17,286 nt of DNA from Nitrospinaceae bacterium (GTDB lineage Bacteria; Nitrospinota; Nitrospinia; Nitrospinales; VA-1). The position numbers and the translations under genes are program-made. The first letter of the stretch is position 1. Each line of letters begins with the position of its first letter. Shown in pieces: positions 1-8,060 of this stretch. Where the stretch lies: positions 1 through 17,286 of the forward strand of contig JAJDBI010000126.1 of NCBI GenBank assembly GCA_029261435.1, given 5' to 3'. Below the pieces are notes generated by a model. That model searched no databases. It saw nothing but the letters and a program-made list of their open reading frames with translations, and had not been told where the DNA came from.

Positions 1-1313
1 CCCATGATAGTTTTAAAGCTATTGGTGTTATCAACATACCCATGATTAAAATTAAAAGGCAGGCCATCTGTACTATCATTGGCTCGGTCGTGACGGGCAG
101 ACATATTGTGACCTATCTCATGCCCAAACGTGTAATTACCCGTAGCACAATTTGTCTGCGTCACTGAATATCCATAAGGAGCGAAGGACGAAGAAACTGT
201 GGTCATCAAAAATGCAAGCCCACATAGACTATCATCACCATCAACCAGCACGACAACCAGATCTGCTCCGTGAGTATTTCGCAGGTCATGAAGACCTGAG
301 ATTGATCCATCCTGCGCAGAATTCAGAAAACCACTAAAACTAAAGCCACTTTCTGAAAAGCTTATCTCCTGCCTGGCAACCACACTAACGACATGCGCCA
401 CACCACTATTTGAATAAGCCGCATTGGTTTCAGATTCTGCCAAATCAATCAGGCTCTCTATTGCGCTGACACCTCCTTCAGCAACACGAGCCTCCGCAGT
501 GTAAACCACCAGGAGTTCAATTACACTTCCGTCATCAGCCTGGATTTTAGGGCTTGAGGAGCTGGAATTAGACGATGGATTCAGGGAGTCAGGCACCATC
601 AACGCACCCGATAAAGGCATGGCATCTTGACTCGGATTAGAAAAAGGATCTTGAGAGACAAAGGCATCCCCTCCAAACAAAAAATTATCTCCACCAGATA
701 TATGGGGTCTCCCCAAATGATTAACTTTGCCAGAGATATGAGTATTCATTTGATTCATTGCGTCTTTTTGCAGTTCTCCGGCAGGTGCCTGAGGAAATTC
801 AGACTTTATATTGGGAGTAATTGGTTCACTCGCAGGTGGAAATTTGGTGGGATCAATCTCATAAATCGCATGCACTCCATCACTGATATGACGTATCTGG
901 TAGGAAATATCCCGCTTCGAAATGTTCCCAAAAACCATATGTTGGTTAACGACTAAAACCACCCTGCTCATTGGAATGTTTTTTAACTCTCCATACCAAG
1001 AGTAACTTCCTGACCTGTTCTTTTCTATTTTTTGAATGATGACCGTAAACTCAAGTCCATGAAAAAGATTCAAGGTTAGTTGAGTTTCATCATCCTGGTC
1101 TGCTGTGATGTTTTCTTCGGGGTCGGACAGAAGAGTAAAATCTACAGTTACCAAACGAGAGCGGACAATAGTGGGATTTTCACGAGGTTGAATATCCTGT
1201 GTATTCTCTGCAGGAAGAAACAAGTCAGGGGGCAAAGACTCGGTAGTATCAAGGTCAGAAGCATTTCCCATAGATACGACAACCAGCAATAAAGAAGATG
1301 CTAGAAAGAACAC
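1..1313 (-). CDS. Secreted reprolysin-like zinc metalloprotease (C-terminus off the left edge)
   Basis: Translating the minus strand gives an open frame of about 437 codons that leaves the window at base 1. The chosen GTG start (1311-1313) gives a canonical signal peptide (MKVFFLASSLLLVVVSMGNA); in-frame TTG codons at 1347-1352 could lengthen it, and no start has a strong ribosome site. Residues about 20-220 look like a pro-region. The catalytic domain begins near 'VIELLVVYTAEARVAEGG' and continues through 'HGADLVVLVDGDDSLCGLAFLM' to 'CATGNYTFGHEIGHNMSARHD', with zinc ligands H398, H402 and H408 and catalytic E399. A Met-turn (TIMG, M437) sits at the very edge. This is the bacterial reprolysin-like (Reprolysin_4/5) metzincin pattern. 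One oddity is Ser405 where metzincins normally have Gly. It probably degrades extracellular protein; C-terminal sorting domains cannot be seen. Confidence 0.88.
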   Translation of the reverse strand, partial: MFFLASSLLLVVVSMGNASDLDTTESLPPDLFLPAENTQDIQPRENPTIVRSRLVTVDFTLLSDPEENITADQDDETQLTLNLFHGLEFTVIIQKIEKNRSGSYSWYGELKNIPMSRVVLVVNQHMVFGNISKRDISYQIRHISDGVHAIYEIDPTKFPPASEPITPNIKSEFPQAPAGELQKDAMNQMNTHISGKVNHLGRPHISGGDNFLFGGDAFVSQDPFSNPSQDAMPLSGALMVPDSLNPSSNSSSSSPKIQADDGSVIELLVVYTAEARVAEGGVSAIESLIDLAESETNAAYSNSGVAHVVSVVARQEISFSESGFSFSGFLNSAQDGSISGLHDLRNTHGADLVVVLVDGDDSLCGLAFLMTTVSSSFAPYGYSVTQTNCATGNYTFGHEIGHNMSARHDRANDSTDGLPFNFNHGYVDNTNSFKTIM

Positions 1314-1352
1314 TTTGACAAGCAGAGCTCTATGACTTTCAATTGACAACAA

Positions 1353-1592
1353 TTAGATACCTGACTCATCAAGATCAGTCAAGATGCCACAACTTGACCA
1401 ATGGATTGATCCATAAAACATTAAATTCTCATCTTTAGCCTGCTGTTTATCCCTTTTTTAAAATCGGAATATAAGGTCAAATACTTTAGTGTAGGGTATG
1501 GACATCAGACCACAGGCTGGAAGTTGCCCCTGAGGAGGAATAATCATCCGAGTCAGGAAGCCACATCTGCCCCGGTTTCTTTGCCCGTAGGA
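1353..1592. other. Intergenic region with no recognised gene
   Basis: This is the gap between the divergent metalloprotease and di-heme cytochrome genes. I see stop codons in all useful frames and no tRNA, convincing hairpin-plus-T-tract or repeat. It presumably holds the promoter of the minus-strand protease, but I cannot place one with confidence. Confidence 0.5.
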
Positions 1593-1621
1593 TTGAGATT
1601 TTTTATTTCGGAACCTATATT
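1593..1621 (+). promoter_or_regulatory. Predicted sigma70-type promoter of the di-heme cytochrome gene
   Basis: TTGAGA (1593-1598) is followed by a 17-base spacer and TATATT (1616-1621). Transcription would begin near 1628, giving a short leader. The Shine-Dalgarno GAGG (1643-1646) lies 7 bases before the ATG at 1654. Confidence 0.5.
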
Positions 1622-1653
1622 AACGGGTATATACCTTTTCTTGAGGTAGCCCC

Positions 1654-2721
1654 ATGAAATCTTTCGCATTCTGTATTGCCCTGTTCTTTCTACTTATTCC
1701 ATCCCCGGCACAAAGCCTGGAACAAGGAGTACCTGCCGGACTTGCCGCCGACTTCATCCACGCTGTGGTTGAGGCGGGGCGAACTACCTACTCCGAGCAA
1801 GTGGTTGAACACCTGGCCCGGCAAAACTCTCTCACCGCTTCTGAAAACTGGGAACAGGAAAAGACGTTACTTTTGCCAGCCCAGTTTCTTTCAATGTCTT
1901 CCAAAATTTCAAACTCACGCGGGATAGGGATGAAGTACCGTCTACTAAGCCTCTGGCCTCTCAATAATCACAACGCACCTCGCTCACAGAATGAAAAACT
2001 TGGACTGGAAGAAGTTGTCAGAAACCCAGACAAGCCATTCACCTGGATCATTCCGCGGGACGGACGTTGGTATTTCGAGGCCATTTATCCAGATATTGCT
2101 GTTTCGGAAACCTGTATCACCTGCCACAACAATCACCCGAACAGTCCTAGGACTGACTTTAAAATGGGTGATGTTATGGGAGGGATCATCATCGACTTGC
2201 CTTTGGGAAAACGTACAGAAAAAAATATCGATGAAAAGTTTCTACTGGCTCCCGAAGTGGTGGCGGACTATGTGCACTCCGTGCTGGAATCGGACCGAAC
2301 AGTATATGCTCAACATGTTGTCAATCGTTTGGAGGAGCAGGGCATTCTGCATTCCAAGGAAAAGTGGAAAAACGACAAAGCCCTCATGCTTCCAGCCCAG
2401 TTTTTATTGAACAGTGCAATTAAATCCAAACGGTTGGGGCTGGACTATCGATTGATCAGTCTTTATCCCATCAATCCGCAAAACCGCCCTGCCAACGAGT
2501 TTGAACAGGTTGGACTGGAAAATGTGGAAGTGCACCCCATTCGCCCTTATATAAAGCATTCGAAAGCAGGACGAAAAACATATTTCCAGGCAATTTACCC
2601 GGATATCGCCGTAACACGCGGGTGCGTCAACTGCCACAATGGTCATCCCAATAGCCCCAAAAAGGATTTTGCGCTGGATGATGTGATGGGTGGTATTCTC
2701 GTGAGTTTTCAGGTCCGATAA
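1654..2721 (+). CDS. Tandem Tll0287-like (DUF3365) di-heme c-type cytochrome
   Basis: A signal peptide (MKSFAFCIALFFLLIPSPAQS) is followed by two copies of the same domain of about 160 residues. Copy 1 (about 28-182) carries C154-I-T-C157-H158 and copy 2 (about 199-352) carries C324-V-N-C327-H328. Each is followed by the matching pattern HN-x-HPNSP-x2-DF and D-V-M-G-G-I. The copies share further landmarks: LLPAQF/MLPAQF, Y-R-L-[LI]-S-L and EAIYPDIAV/QAIYPDIAV. This is the Tll0287-like periplasmic heme-sensor fold, which normally occurs once per protein or as a sensor in signalling proteins; here no output domain is attached. It would bind two hemes c in the periplasm, as an electron carrier or redox/gas sensor. 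It has its own promoter and converges on the PHP gene. Family assignment is firm, function is not. Confidence 0.88.
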   Translation: MKSFAFCIALFFLLIPSPAQSLEQGVPAGLAADFIHAVVEAGRTTYSEQVVEHLARQNSLTASENWEQEKTLLLPAQFLSMSSKISNSRGIGMKYRLLSLWPLNNHNAPRSQNEKLGLEEVVRNPDKPFTWIIPRDGRWYFEAIYPDIAVSETCITCHNNHPNSPRTDFKMGDVMGGIIIDLPLGKRTEKNIDEKFLLAPEVVADYVHSVLESDRTVYAQHVVNRLEEQGILHSKEKWKNDKALMLPAQFLLNSAIKSKRLGLDYRLISLYPINPQNRPANEFEQVGLENVEVHPIRPYIKHSKAGRKTYFQAIYPDIAVTRGCVNCHNGHPNSPKKDFALDDVMGGILVSFQVR

Positions 2722-2815
2722 AATTTCAAAAGTCGTGGGACGCTACCATTCAGGGTTGGTGCAAACTTTGATATGAGTTTTCGAGGCTGAAATTGCTCAG
2801 TTTTTGGAAAGGAAT

Positions 2816-3697
2816 TTAATTCCAAACTTCCTGGAACTGTTCGAGGAAAACCGGTTCCATTTTGGTGGTGCCAAAGATATTGACCTTTTGGTGCGAGTTG
2901 AATCCGTGAAAATCACGGCTACCTGTCACGATCAAATCGAAACTAGTTGCCAGATCGATAAAATAATCCACCGTCCCCATTCTTTCATGATAGGGGTAAT
3001 GGCATTCAAGACCCAGAAGTCCCATCTCCTTCAACTCCTCAAGCAAAACAGGGGCATTTTCGGGTTGCCGGTCTTTTTCTGGACAGATCAGGGAGTAGGA
3101 CCGCTCTCCAGGGTGGGCCAGCACCGGCACGCCTCCACTTTCCCTTACCATTGCGATGGCGGTCTGCACGTCCAGGTTTTCCCGTTCAACATTATACTTT
3201 ACCAGATACCGTTCAAAGGCCTGACCTGTGCTCGACACAATGCCAAGTCTCACCATCTCTCGTGCAAGGTGCGGCCTGGCGAGAACCCCTTCGGCCGCTC
3301 TTTTCACATTCTCAAATTCTATCGCTCCTTGAAATCTGTCGGGGATGACTTCGTTAACTCGCTCAATCAATTGACGCATGCGAGTTTCACGGGTTTCGGT
3401 CATTTCTTTCACCCGGTCTCTTAGACGAGGCTTGATCGATTCATAGTCCTTAAAGTAGGCCAGCATATGAATATTAAAGTCATGAAATTTTACCGTGATT
3501 TCAATTCCAGGAAAAGCGGTGATCCCCGTTGCCTCCGCAGATTGAAGAAATTCTGGAATTCCATCGAAGGTGTCGTGATCGGTGAGGGATAAGACTGACA
3601 CCTCATTTTTTTCCGCAATATTTATCAGCTCTGAAGGAGAAAATTCGCCATCTGAAAAGATGGAGTGCATATGAATTTCAGATTTACGCAGTGGCAT
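2816..3697 (-). CDS. PHP-domain phosphoesterase (RNase AM/YciV-like)
   Basis: A 293-residue cytoplasmic protein with no signal peptide. The PHP metal-site motifs occur in order: H9-M-H11 with S-D16-G, L-T-D40-H41-D42, G-I-E66, R-P-H143-L-A, L-A-H195-P-G, E-C-H233 and a terminal G-S-R-D262-F-H264-G. Order and length match the stand-alone PHP family that includes E. coli RNase AM (YciV/TrpH) and 3',5'-nucleotide bisphosphate phosphatases. These hydrolyse phosphate esters in a trinuclear metal site and trim RNA 5' ends. Substrate choice cannot be read from the sequence. It is convergent with the di-heme cytochrome gene and divergent from the next operon; an AAGGAAA lies about 20 bases before the ATG, farther than usual. 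The long plus-strand frame across this gene is a shadow. Confidence 0.88.
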   Translation of the reverse strand: MPLRKSEIHMHSIFSDGEFSPSELINIAEKNEVSVLSLTDHDTFDGIPEFLQSAEATGITAFPGIEITVKFHDFNIHMLAYFKDYESIKPRLRDRVKEMTETRETRMRQLIERVNEVIPDRFQGAIEFENVKRAAEGVLARPHLAREMVRLGIVSSTGQAFERYLVKYNVERENLDVQTAIAMVRESGGVPVLAHPGERSYSLICPEKDRQPENAPVLLEELKEMGLLGLECHYPYHERMGTVDYFIDLATSFDLIVTGSRDFHGFNSHQKVNIFGTTKMEPVFLEQFQEVWN

Positions 3698-3861
3698 AGA
3701 TTAACCAGTGTAGTTTCCTTATATAGTAACGGTTTTTACAGGGATTTCATAACGAAATGCGGATTTGCTGGAAATCAAATTCGCTCTTACCCTCTAAAAC
3801 ACTGGTTTTCCGCCCCCTTACCCGGCGAACGTTGATTTCACACAGAATTTCCGATACCTTA

Positions 3862-5178
3862 ATGCATATGAGACCAATAATATTGATTTTACTGATATTT
3901 ATAGCGGGATGCCTTTCACCAATTCGAGGAACAACCCCATCATCAGACCCTGGAGAGATTCTGATTGTCTACACCGGTAACATGCTGGCAGAGCTAAAAC
4001 CTTGCGGATGCGCCAAGGAGGAAGATCAAGGTGGCATTGAACGGCGCATGCAATACATTAAAGACACGCGCAACAAGAACCCTCACCTTCTACTGGTCGA
4101 CACCGGCGACCATTTTAAAGAACCCACACGCCAGGGAAAACTGAAAGCCGAAACGCTACTCATCGCAACGGAAAAAATGCAATACGATGCTGTCGCGCTT
4201 GGGGATCGCGACTTGGTTTATGGCCCCAGGTTTTTAAAGGAACGGAATCAAATTCCATGGATAGCGGGAAACCTGATGATCAATCAGTTTGAACCTATCC
4301 GCTCAAAGATGAAAATATTCTCAAATGGATTGAAAGCAGGCATCCTCGCAGTCGCTGACCCTGGCTTATTTTATGACCATGCTGGTCTTACAGTTACAGA
4401 TCCAAAGCAAACAGCCCGGAACCTGATCGCTCACATGCGTAAGACAGAAAATCCCGACCTCATCGTTCTTCTCACCCATGCTGAAAGACAGACCGCCCTG
4501 GGCTACCTTGGCTTGGATGGGGTCGATATTGTCATCAATGGACATATTGTCACCGAAACGGATGTTATTGACCTGAAACCGGTCAGAAAAAATGGCAAAC
4601 TTTTCGTCCAATCCTCCTCTCGAGGACAGAAAATGGGGGAATTGAGAGTCCAGTTTGACCCTCAAGGCAACAAGTCCTTGAAACATCAATTGGTAAAGCT
4701 GGATTCAAGTGTAAAATTCGATCCTGAAATGGTAAAATTGTACGAACAATATAATGGAAAAGTCGAAGCCATGTTCTTCGAAACTCTGACTGCCAAGCGG
4801 AACGGAAGAAACAAATCTGTTTATGCCGGGGATACTCAATGCAAAACCTGTCATCCCGCTGAACATAAGGTGTGGTCCGGTTCGCGCCATGGCCGAGCTT
4901 ATAGTACCTTAAGAAAAATCAACAAGGCATTTGACCCGGAATGTCTTGTTTGCCATGTGGTCGGCTTTAACCTTACAGGAGGCTTTATCAGTGAGCTGGA
5001 TACTCCCGCCCTGAAAAATGTCCAATGTGAGGTGTGCCACGGTCCCGGCCGGAGCCATGCATCGGCACCACAGAAGGGGTTTGGTAGCCAAGCCAAAGAA
5101 GCTTGCAAACTGTGCCATGTAAAAAACCATAGCCCGCGTTTTAATTTCGCGAATTATTGGCCTAAAATTAAACATTAA
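3862..5178 (+). CDS. Lipoprotein with a 5'-nucleotidase-like metallophosphatase domain and a tetraheme cytochrome domain
   Basis: The open frame extends up to 3757, but the ATG at 3862 (or 3868) begins a textbook lipoprotein signal, MHMRPIILILLIFIAGC, with lipobox Cys17; numbering here uses 3862, 438 residues. Residues about 30-290 follow the UshA/5'-nucleotidase fold: the D-T-G-D strand at 80-83, L-L-T-H-A at 203-207 and I-N-G-H at 225-228. Several metal ligands are altered: Y-T-G-N replaces the first D-x-H, G-D-R-D replaces G-N-H-E and N-G-H-I-V replaces N-G-H-x-H. A C-G-C pair sits at 48-50. The C-terminal part has four heme c sites, CKTCH (327), CLVCH (361), CEVCH (389) and CKLCH (415), in a cytochrome c554-like layout. 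It is probably a membrane-anchored periplasmic electron-transfer protein. It leads a run with dsbA and the S41 protease. Confidence 0.85.
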   Translation: MHMRPIILILLIFIAGCLSPIRGTTPSSDPGEILIVYTGNMLAELKPCGCAKEEDQGGIERRMQYIKDTRNKNPHLLLVDTGDHFKEPTRQGKLKAETLLIATEKMQYDAVALGDRDLVYGPRFLKERNQIPWIAGNLMINQFEPIRSKMKIFSNGLKAGILAVADPGLFYDHAGLTVTDPKQTARNLIAHMRKTENPDLIVLLTHAERQTALGYLGLDGVDIVINGHIVTETDVIDLKPVRKNGKLFVQSSSRGQKMGELRVQFDPQGNKSLKHQLVKLDSSVKFDPEMVKLYEQYNGKVEAMFFETLTAKRNGRNKSVYAGDTQCKTCHPAEHKVWSGSRHGRAYSTLRKINKAFDPECLVCHVVGFNLTGGFISELDTPALKNVQCEVCHGPGRSHASAPQKGFGSQAKEACKLCHVKNHSPRFNFANYWPKIKH

Positions 5179-5212
5179 TGAAATTACATTTTGATAATAT
5201 AAGGAGTTGTTC

Positions 5213-5839
5213 ATGAAAAAGGTTTCCTCCCTTTTACTGGCTGTTTTTTTGTTTTTACCCACATGGGCTCAGGCTGACGGAAAGATACGCGGCAAATATG
5301 AAGTGATTGGTGATATCAGCAAGCTCAAAAATGTTAAAACAATCGAGATGTCTGAGTTCTTCAATTACTCCTGTGGGCATTGCTATCGGTTTCTGGAAAC
5401 ATCCAAACGTCTACGCTCCAAATTCAAAGACAAGCTTCTCCATAAAAAATTCCCCATATACTGGGGCAACCAAACGGCCTACCCGGCAATGGCATTTTAT
5501 ATCGCCGATGAGTTGGGGATTGAAGAAGAGTTTACCCAGGAGTTATTTGACACCAGCTTTAAATTAGGCGTCGATATTTTCCAACCCAAGGTCATTAAAT
5601 TTCTGGCACGGGATTTCAAGGTCGGCAAAGAGATGACAGAAGGCATGCAATCTGCTTCCATTAAAAGCAAAACCGATCGCTCTTTGGAGATGGCCCAGCA
5701 GTACAAGGCCAATGAAACACCAACGATCATCATTAATGATATTCTGAAAGTGGCACCCAGCATGACCAATGGAAGCACCGATGAGATGACAGACAATCTG
5801 GAATTAATTTTCACAGATATTTTGAAAAACAATGGTTAA
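5213..5839 (+). CDS. dsbA: DsbA-family thiol:disulfide oxidoreductase
   Basis: The ATG at 5213 is chosen because AAGGAG (5201-5206) lies 6 bases upstream; an in-frame TTG two codons earlier would overlap that site. The 208-residue product has a signal peptide (MKKVSSLLLAVFLFLPTWAQA). It carries the thioredoxin-fold redox site C54-G-H-C57 in a context typical of DsbA (EFFNYSCGHCYRF), a helical insertion, and the cis-proline loop N-E-T-P170-T. It should catalyse disulfide formation in the periplasm. It sits 34 bases after the tetraheme lipoprotein, whose heme-site cysteines also need redox control. The accessory region to the right encodes several cysteine-rich exported proteins that are plausible clients, which is inference only. 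Confidence 0.92.
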   Translation: MKKVSSLLLAVFLFLPTWAQADGKIRGKYEVIGDISKLKNVKTIEMSEFFNYSCGHCYRFLETSKRLRSKFKDKLLHKKFPIYWGNQTAYPAMAFYIADELGIEEEFTQELFDTSFKLGVDIFQPKVIKFLARDFKVGKEMTEGMQSASIKSKTDRSLEMAQQYKANETPTIIINDILKVAPSMTNGSTDEMTDNLELIFTDILKNNG

Positions 5840-5887
5840 TTTCAGCCGTATATGCCCGTAATCTTAACCTCGACCTGAAAATCCAAA

Positions 5888-7444
5888 ATGAGTTCAAATA
5901 ATAACTTCAGAAAATACTCTTTAGGTCTGCTGGCAGGGCTATTGGCCCTTCTTTGTCTGCCTCAAATCAACATTCTGGGTCCAGTCGGCCTTAGGGGAAT
6001 CGCTGACGCAGGTTTTTTCAACAACGACCTGGAAGTATTCGAAGAAGTTATCGATTTGGTTTCAGAAAAATACGTCTATCCTCCCAATCACAAGAAACTT
6101 TTCTCCGCTGCTATTGAAGGGATGATAAAAAATATAGACTCGGATCACGTGACGCTCAGCAAAAACCCCCGCATCAATACCGTGAGGTATAAGAACAGGA
6201 ACACCCGATATAGACTGACTTACGATAAAAAGCACGATTGGGACGAACTTCAGAAAGTTTATTATTTCCTCCACGATCAGTCCGATAAAGCAATTACAAA
6301 GGAGAGCCTGGAAAACTCGGCGATTGAAGGCATCATGGGTTCGCTTGATACTTATTCCCAGTATATGAACGAGGACTCCTTTAAAAAGTCCATGCGTGAC
6401 ACAGAAGGAAAGTATGGCGGCTTGGGAATGGTGATCACCATGAAAGACAAACGTCTGTATGTGGTCAAAACCATGAGGGATTCACCCGCTGAAAGGGCTG
6501 GAATTCTTGCCGACGATTCATTCGTGAGTGTGAACGGTAAAGAAATCGTTGAGATGCATATTGAGGAACTTGCAAACCTGCTTCGAGGATACCCCGACAC
6601 CAAGGTCACACTTTCCCTTGAGCGCCCCAGCGAAAAAAGAAAACGCACCTACACCCTCACCCGGGAAATTATTTTAATCAGTACGGTTGAATACAAAACT
6701 CTCGACAATCAAATTGGTTATTTGAAGATCAACAGCTTTTCCAAACAAACCGAGAAGCAGTTGAAGGAAGGCCTGGATCAAGCAAAAGAAGATGGTGTGA
6801 AAGGATTCGTTCTCGACTTACGTGAGAACCCCGGCGGACTTCTCACCCAATCGGTGAAAGTGGCCAGCCATTTCCTTTTCAAAGGGCGAATGGTTGTTTA
6901 TACCCAGGGCAGAGCGAGAAACGATTATCATGAGTACCGGGGCTTATATCGAGACAGCCTGTATCAGGTCCCCGTCGCAATTCTCATCAATCAATACAGT
7001 GCCAGCGCATCAGAGATTGTCGCCGGAGCCTTGCGAGACTCAGGCAAAGCCCTGATCATTGGTGAAAACTCCTACGGCAAAGGTTCTGTGCAAACCATTT
7101 TCAGATTAAGTGGTGGTTCCGGGCTACGCCTCACCACTTCAAAATACTACACGCCTTCTGGAATCGACATCACTGAGCACGGCATTGTTCCAGAAATTCA
7201 TATCATCAACGATGACGCGGGAGAAGAAGTGCCGAAACCAGATAAAAATGACTCTTCACAATCTTCGTTAAATTTAAAAGCATCTAATCTCAATAAGTTT
7301 TTTGAAAAACAGGGCATCTCTTTGACAGCAGATCACGATTCATCCATCGAACTGGCTCTTCGCATTCTAAAGAACACCACCGTTGCCAGCAAAAAACGGT
7401 CTATGGAAAAAGCCCGTGAAATTGCTGCCAATATTAATTATTAG
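5888..7444 (+). CDS. ctpA: S41-family C-terminal processing protease with PDZ domain
   Basis: A 518-residue protein with an N-terminal membrane anchor or signal (about 10-33), a helical region, a PDZ domain (about 175-250, starting G-G-L-G-M-V) and an S41 catalytic domain. The S-A-S-A-S-E-I motif at 371-377 contains the nucleophile (S373 by family alignment), and Y-G-K398-G-S-V-Q supplies the catalytic lysine. The substrate strand L-D-L-R-E-N-P-G-G-L lies at 309-318. It would trim or degrade periplasmic proteins from the C-terminus. The helical segment appears twice: FEEVIDLVSEKYV...AAIEGMIKNIDSDHVTL (51-90) and LQKVYYFLHDQ...SAIEGIMGSLDTYSQYM (121-160). The gene follows dsbA by 48 bases, with no strong Shine-Dalgarno, so translation may depend on the operon. 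Confidence 0.92.
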   Translation: MSSNNNFRKYSLGLLAGLLALLCLPQINILGPVGLRGIADAGFFNNDLEVFEEVIDLVSEKYVYPPNHKKLFSAAIEGMIKNIDSDHVTLSKNPRINTVRYKNRNTRYRLTYDKKHDWDELQKVYYFLHDQSDKAITKESLENSAIEGIMGSLDTYSQYMNEDSFKKSMRDTEGKYGGLGMVITMKDKRLYVVKTMRDSPAERAGILADDSFVSVNGKEIVEMHIEELANLLRGYPDTKVTLSLERPSEKRKRTYTLTREIILISTVEYKTLDNQIGYLKINSFSKQTEKQLKEGLDQAKEDGVKGFVLDLRENPGGLLTQSVKVASHFLFKGRMVVYTQGRARNDYHEYRGLYRDSLYQVPVAILINQYSASASEIVAGALRDSGKALIIGENSYGKGSVQTIFRLSGGSGLRLTTSKYYTPSGIDITEHGIVPEIHIINDDAGEEVPKPDKNDSSQSSLNLKASNLNKFFEKQGISLTADHDSSIELALRILKNTTVASKKRSMEKAREIAANINY

Positions 7445-7474
7445 TCAATTATTAAGATTTAAGAGGTTGTATAA

Positions 7475-7717
7475 ATGAACATCATCAATATCGATTACGA
7501 AAAAGGAACGGTTCAAAGCGATTTCTTCAATTGGGAAATTGTTTCGAACAATGACAACAAATTCCTCCTGTTACAGCGAGAAGAAAATGGACGCTTCCAT
7601 GCCGCAGAAGCGGATGTCAAAAAGAAACAGATCTGGGAGGTTAAGGAAATAAACTACCGTGGACCCAACGGTGACACCTTCTTTCACGATGAAGATAGCG
7701 GAATCATTCAAGTCTAG
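7475..7717 (+). CDS. Small conserved-looking protein of unknown function
   Basis: An 80-residue acidic, soluble protein without signal peptide, membrane segment or cysteines. I recognise no family. The start is well supported by AAGAGG (7461-7466) 8 bases before the ATG. It follows the S41 protease by 30 bases and ends just before a structured untranslated region and an intrinsic terminator, so it is probably the last gene of the transcript. The sequence alternates beta-like stretches (FFNWEIV, KFLLLQREENG) in the manner of a small beta-sheet domain, but that is only an impression. Confidence 0.72.
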   Translation: MNIINIDYEKGTVQSDFFNWEIVSNNDNKFLLLQREENGRFHAAEADVKKKQIWEVKEINYRGPNGDTFFHDEDSGIIQV

Positions 7718-7890
7718 CCTCTCGGCGCGGCGCCAACTGGCGAGGTAGATATAGTTCGAGAGTTTTGCTCCTCCCTGAGGGGAGTAGCTCCAAGGGAAAT
7801 CGAGCCCCTGTTTCCGACGTGAGAGGCCGGGAGACTTAAAAACTTGGCTACGGTAAGGTTTCCACAACTGGCTATATTATAAAGCTTTAA
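7718..7890 (+). ncRNA. Structured untranslated RNA, either 3' UTR element or independent small RNA
   Basis: No frame here looks coding, but pairing potential is dense. CTCTCG (7719-7724) can pair with CGAGAG (7757-7762) around a GGCGC/GCGCC hairpin. CTCCC/GGGAG pairs at 7771-7784, and GGAAA (7795-7799) with TTTCC (7810-7814). GGGAGACTTA (7829-7838) faces TAAGGTTTCC (7854-7863), 9 of 10 pairs counting wobbles. The segment 7819-7874 (GTGAGAGGCCGG, hairpin, TTTCCACAA, then GCTAT) recurs with a different hairpin sequence at 13412-13466. It ends in a strong terminator. I cannot match it to tmRNA, 6S, SRP or RNase P RNA. Confidence 0.42.
7772..7858 (+). promoter_or_regulatory. Possible yybP-ykoY (Mn2+) riboswitch-like element without a downstream gene
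   Basis: GGGGAGTAGC (7779-7788) is the most conserved block of the yybP-ykoY riboswitch family. A possible partner 3' segment, CGGTAAGG (7851-7858), resembles the usual GGCAAGR end and could pair with CCTGA (7773-7777), with one mismatch. The GTCAACA-like segment usual in the second half is not visible, and no Mn2+ exporter or UPF0016 gene follows. It could be a relic or a chance match inside another structured RNA. Confidence 0.25.
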
Positions 7891-7923
7891 GCGGTTAGTC
7901 CTTCTTGGACAATCGCTTTTTTT
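7891..7923 (+). terminator. Intrinsic terminator closing the 3.9-7.7 kb transcript
   Basis: GCGGTTAGTCC (7891-7901) pairs with GGACAATCGC (7907-7916) through GTCC/GGAC, TT/AA and GCG/CGC with small mismatches. Seven T residues follow (7917-7923). Confidence 0.72.
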
Positions 7924-8022
7924 GTGGGAAATATTGTAGACAAAGTGTAGACAGTTTTAACGTTGGAATTAGAAATTTTCACTTTTGAATCGTCCAAGTA
8001 TGGGAGAAGGTCAATCACTTGA

Positions 8023-8051
8023 TAGGCTGCTTTCAGCAAAAAGCGGACATT
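8023..8051 (-). repeat. REP-like palindrome, copy 3 (inverted relative to the other two)
   Basis: Read on the minus strand it is AATGTCCGCTTT, nine variable bases, then GCAGCCTA. The other copies read ATGTCCGCTTT, nine bases, GCAGACTT. The two arms are near-complementary, so it can fold as a short hairpin. Confidence 0.4.
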
Positions 8052-8060
8052 GCAATTCAC

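Noticed and set aside
152..1292. Three short plus-strand open frames
   Set aside because: They lie antisense to the metalloprotease, which reads through the whole stretch without a stop.
2804..3424. A 206-codon plus-strand open frame
   Set aside because: It is antisense to the PHP phosphoesterase, whose metal motifs are all intact, and its own product resembles nothing.
7718..7923. 6S RNA or tmRNA
   Set aside because: A run like the 6S CUUAAAA segment was seen, but the long closing stem and central bubble are not evident; tmRNA ends and the tag reading frame are absent.
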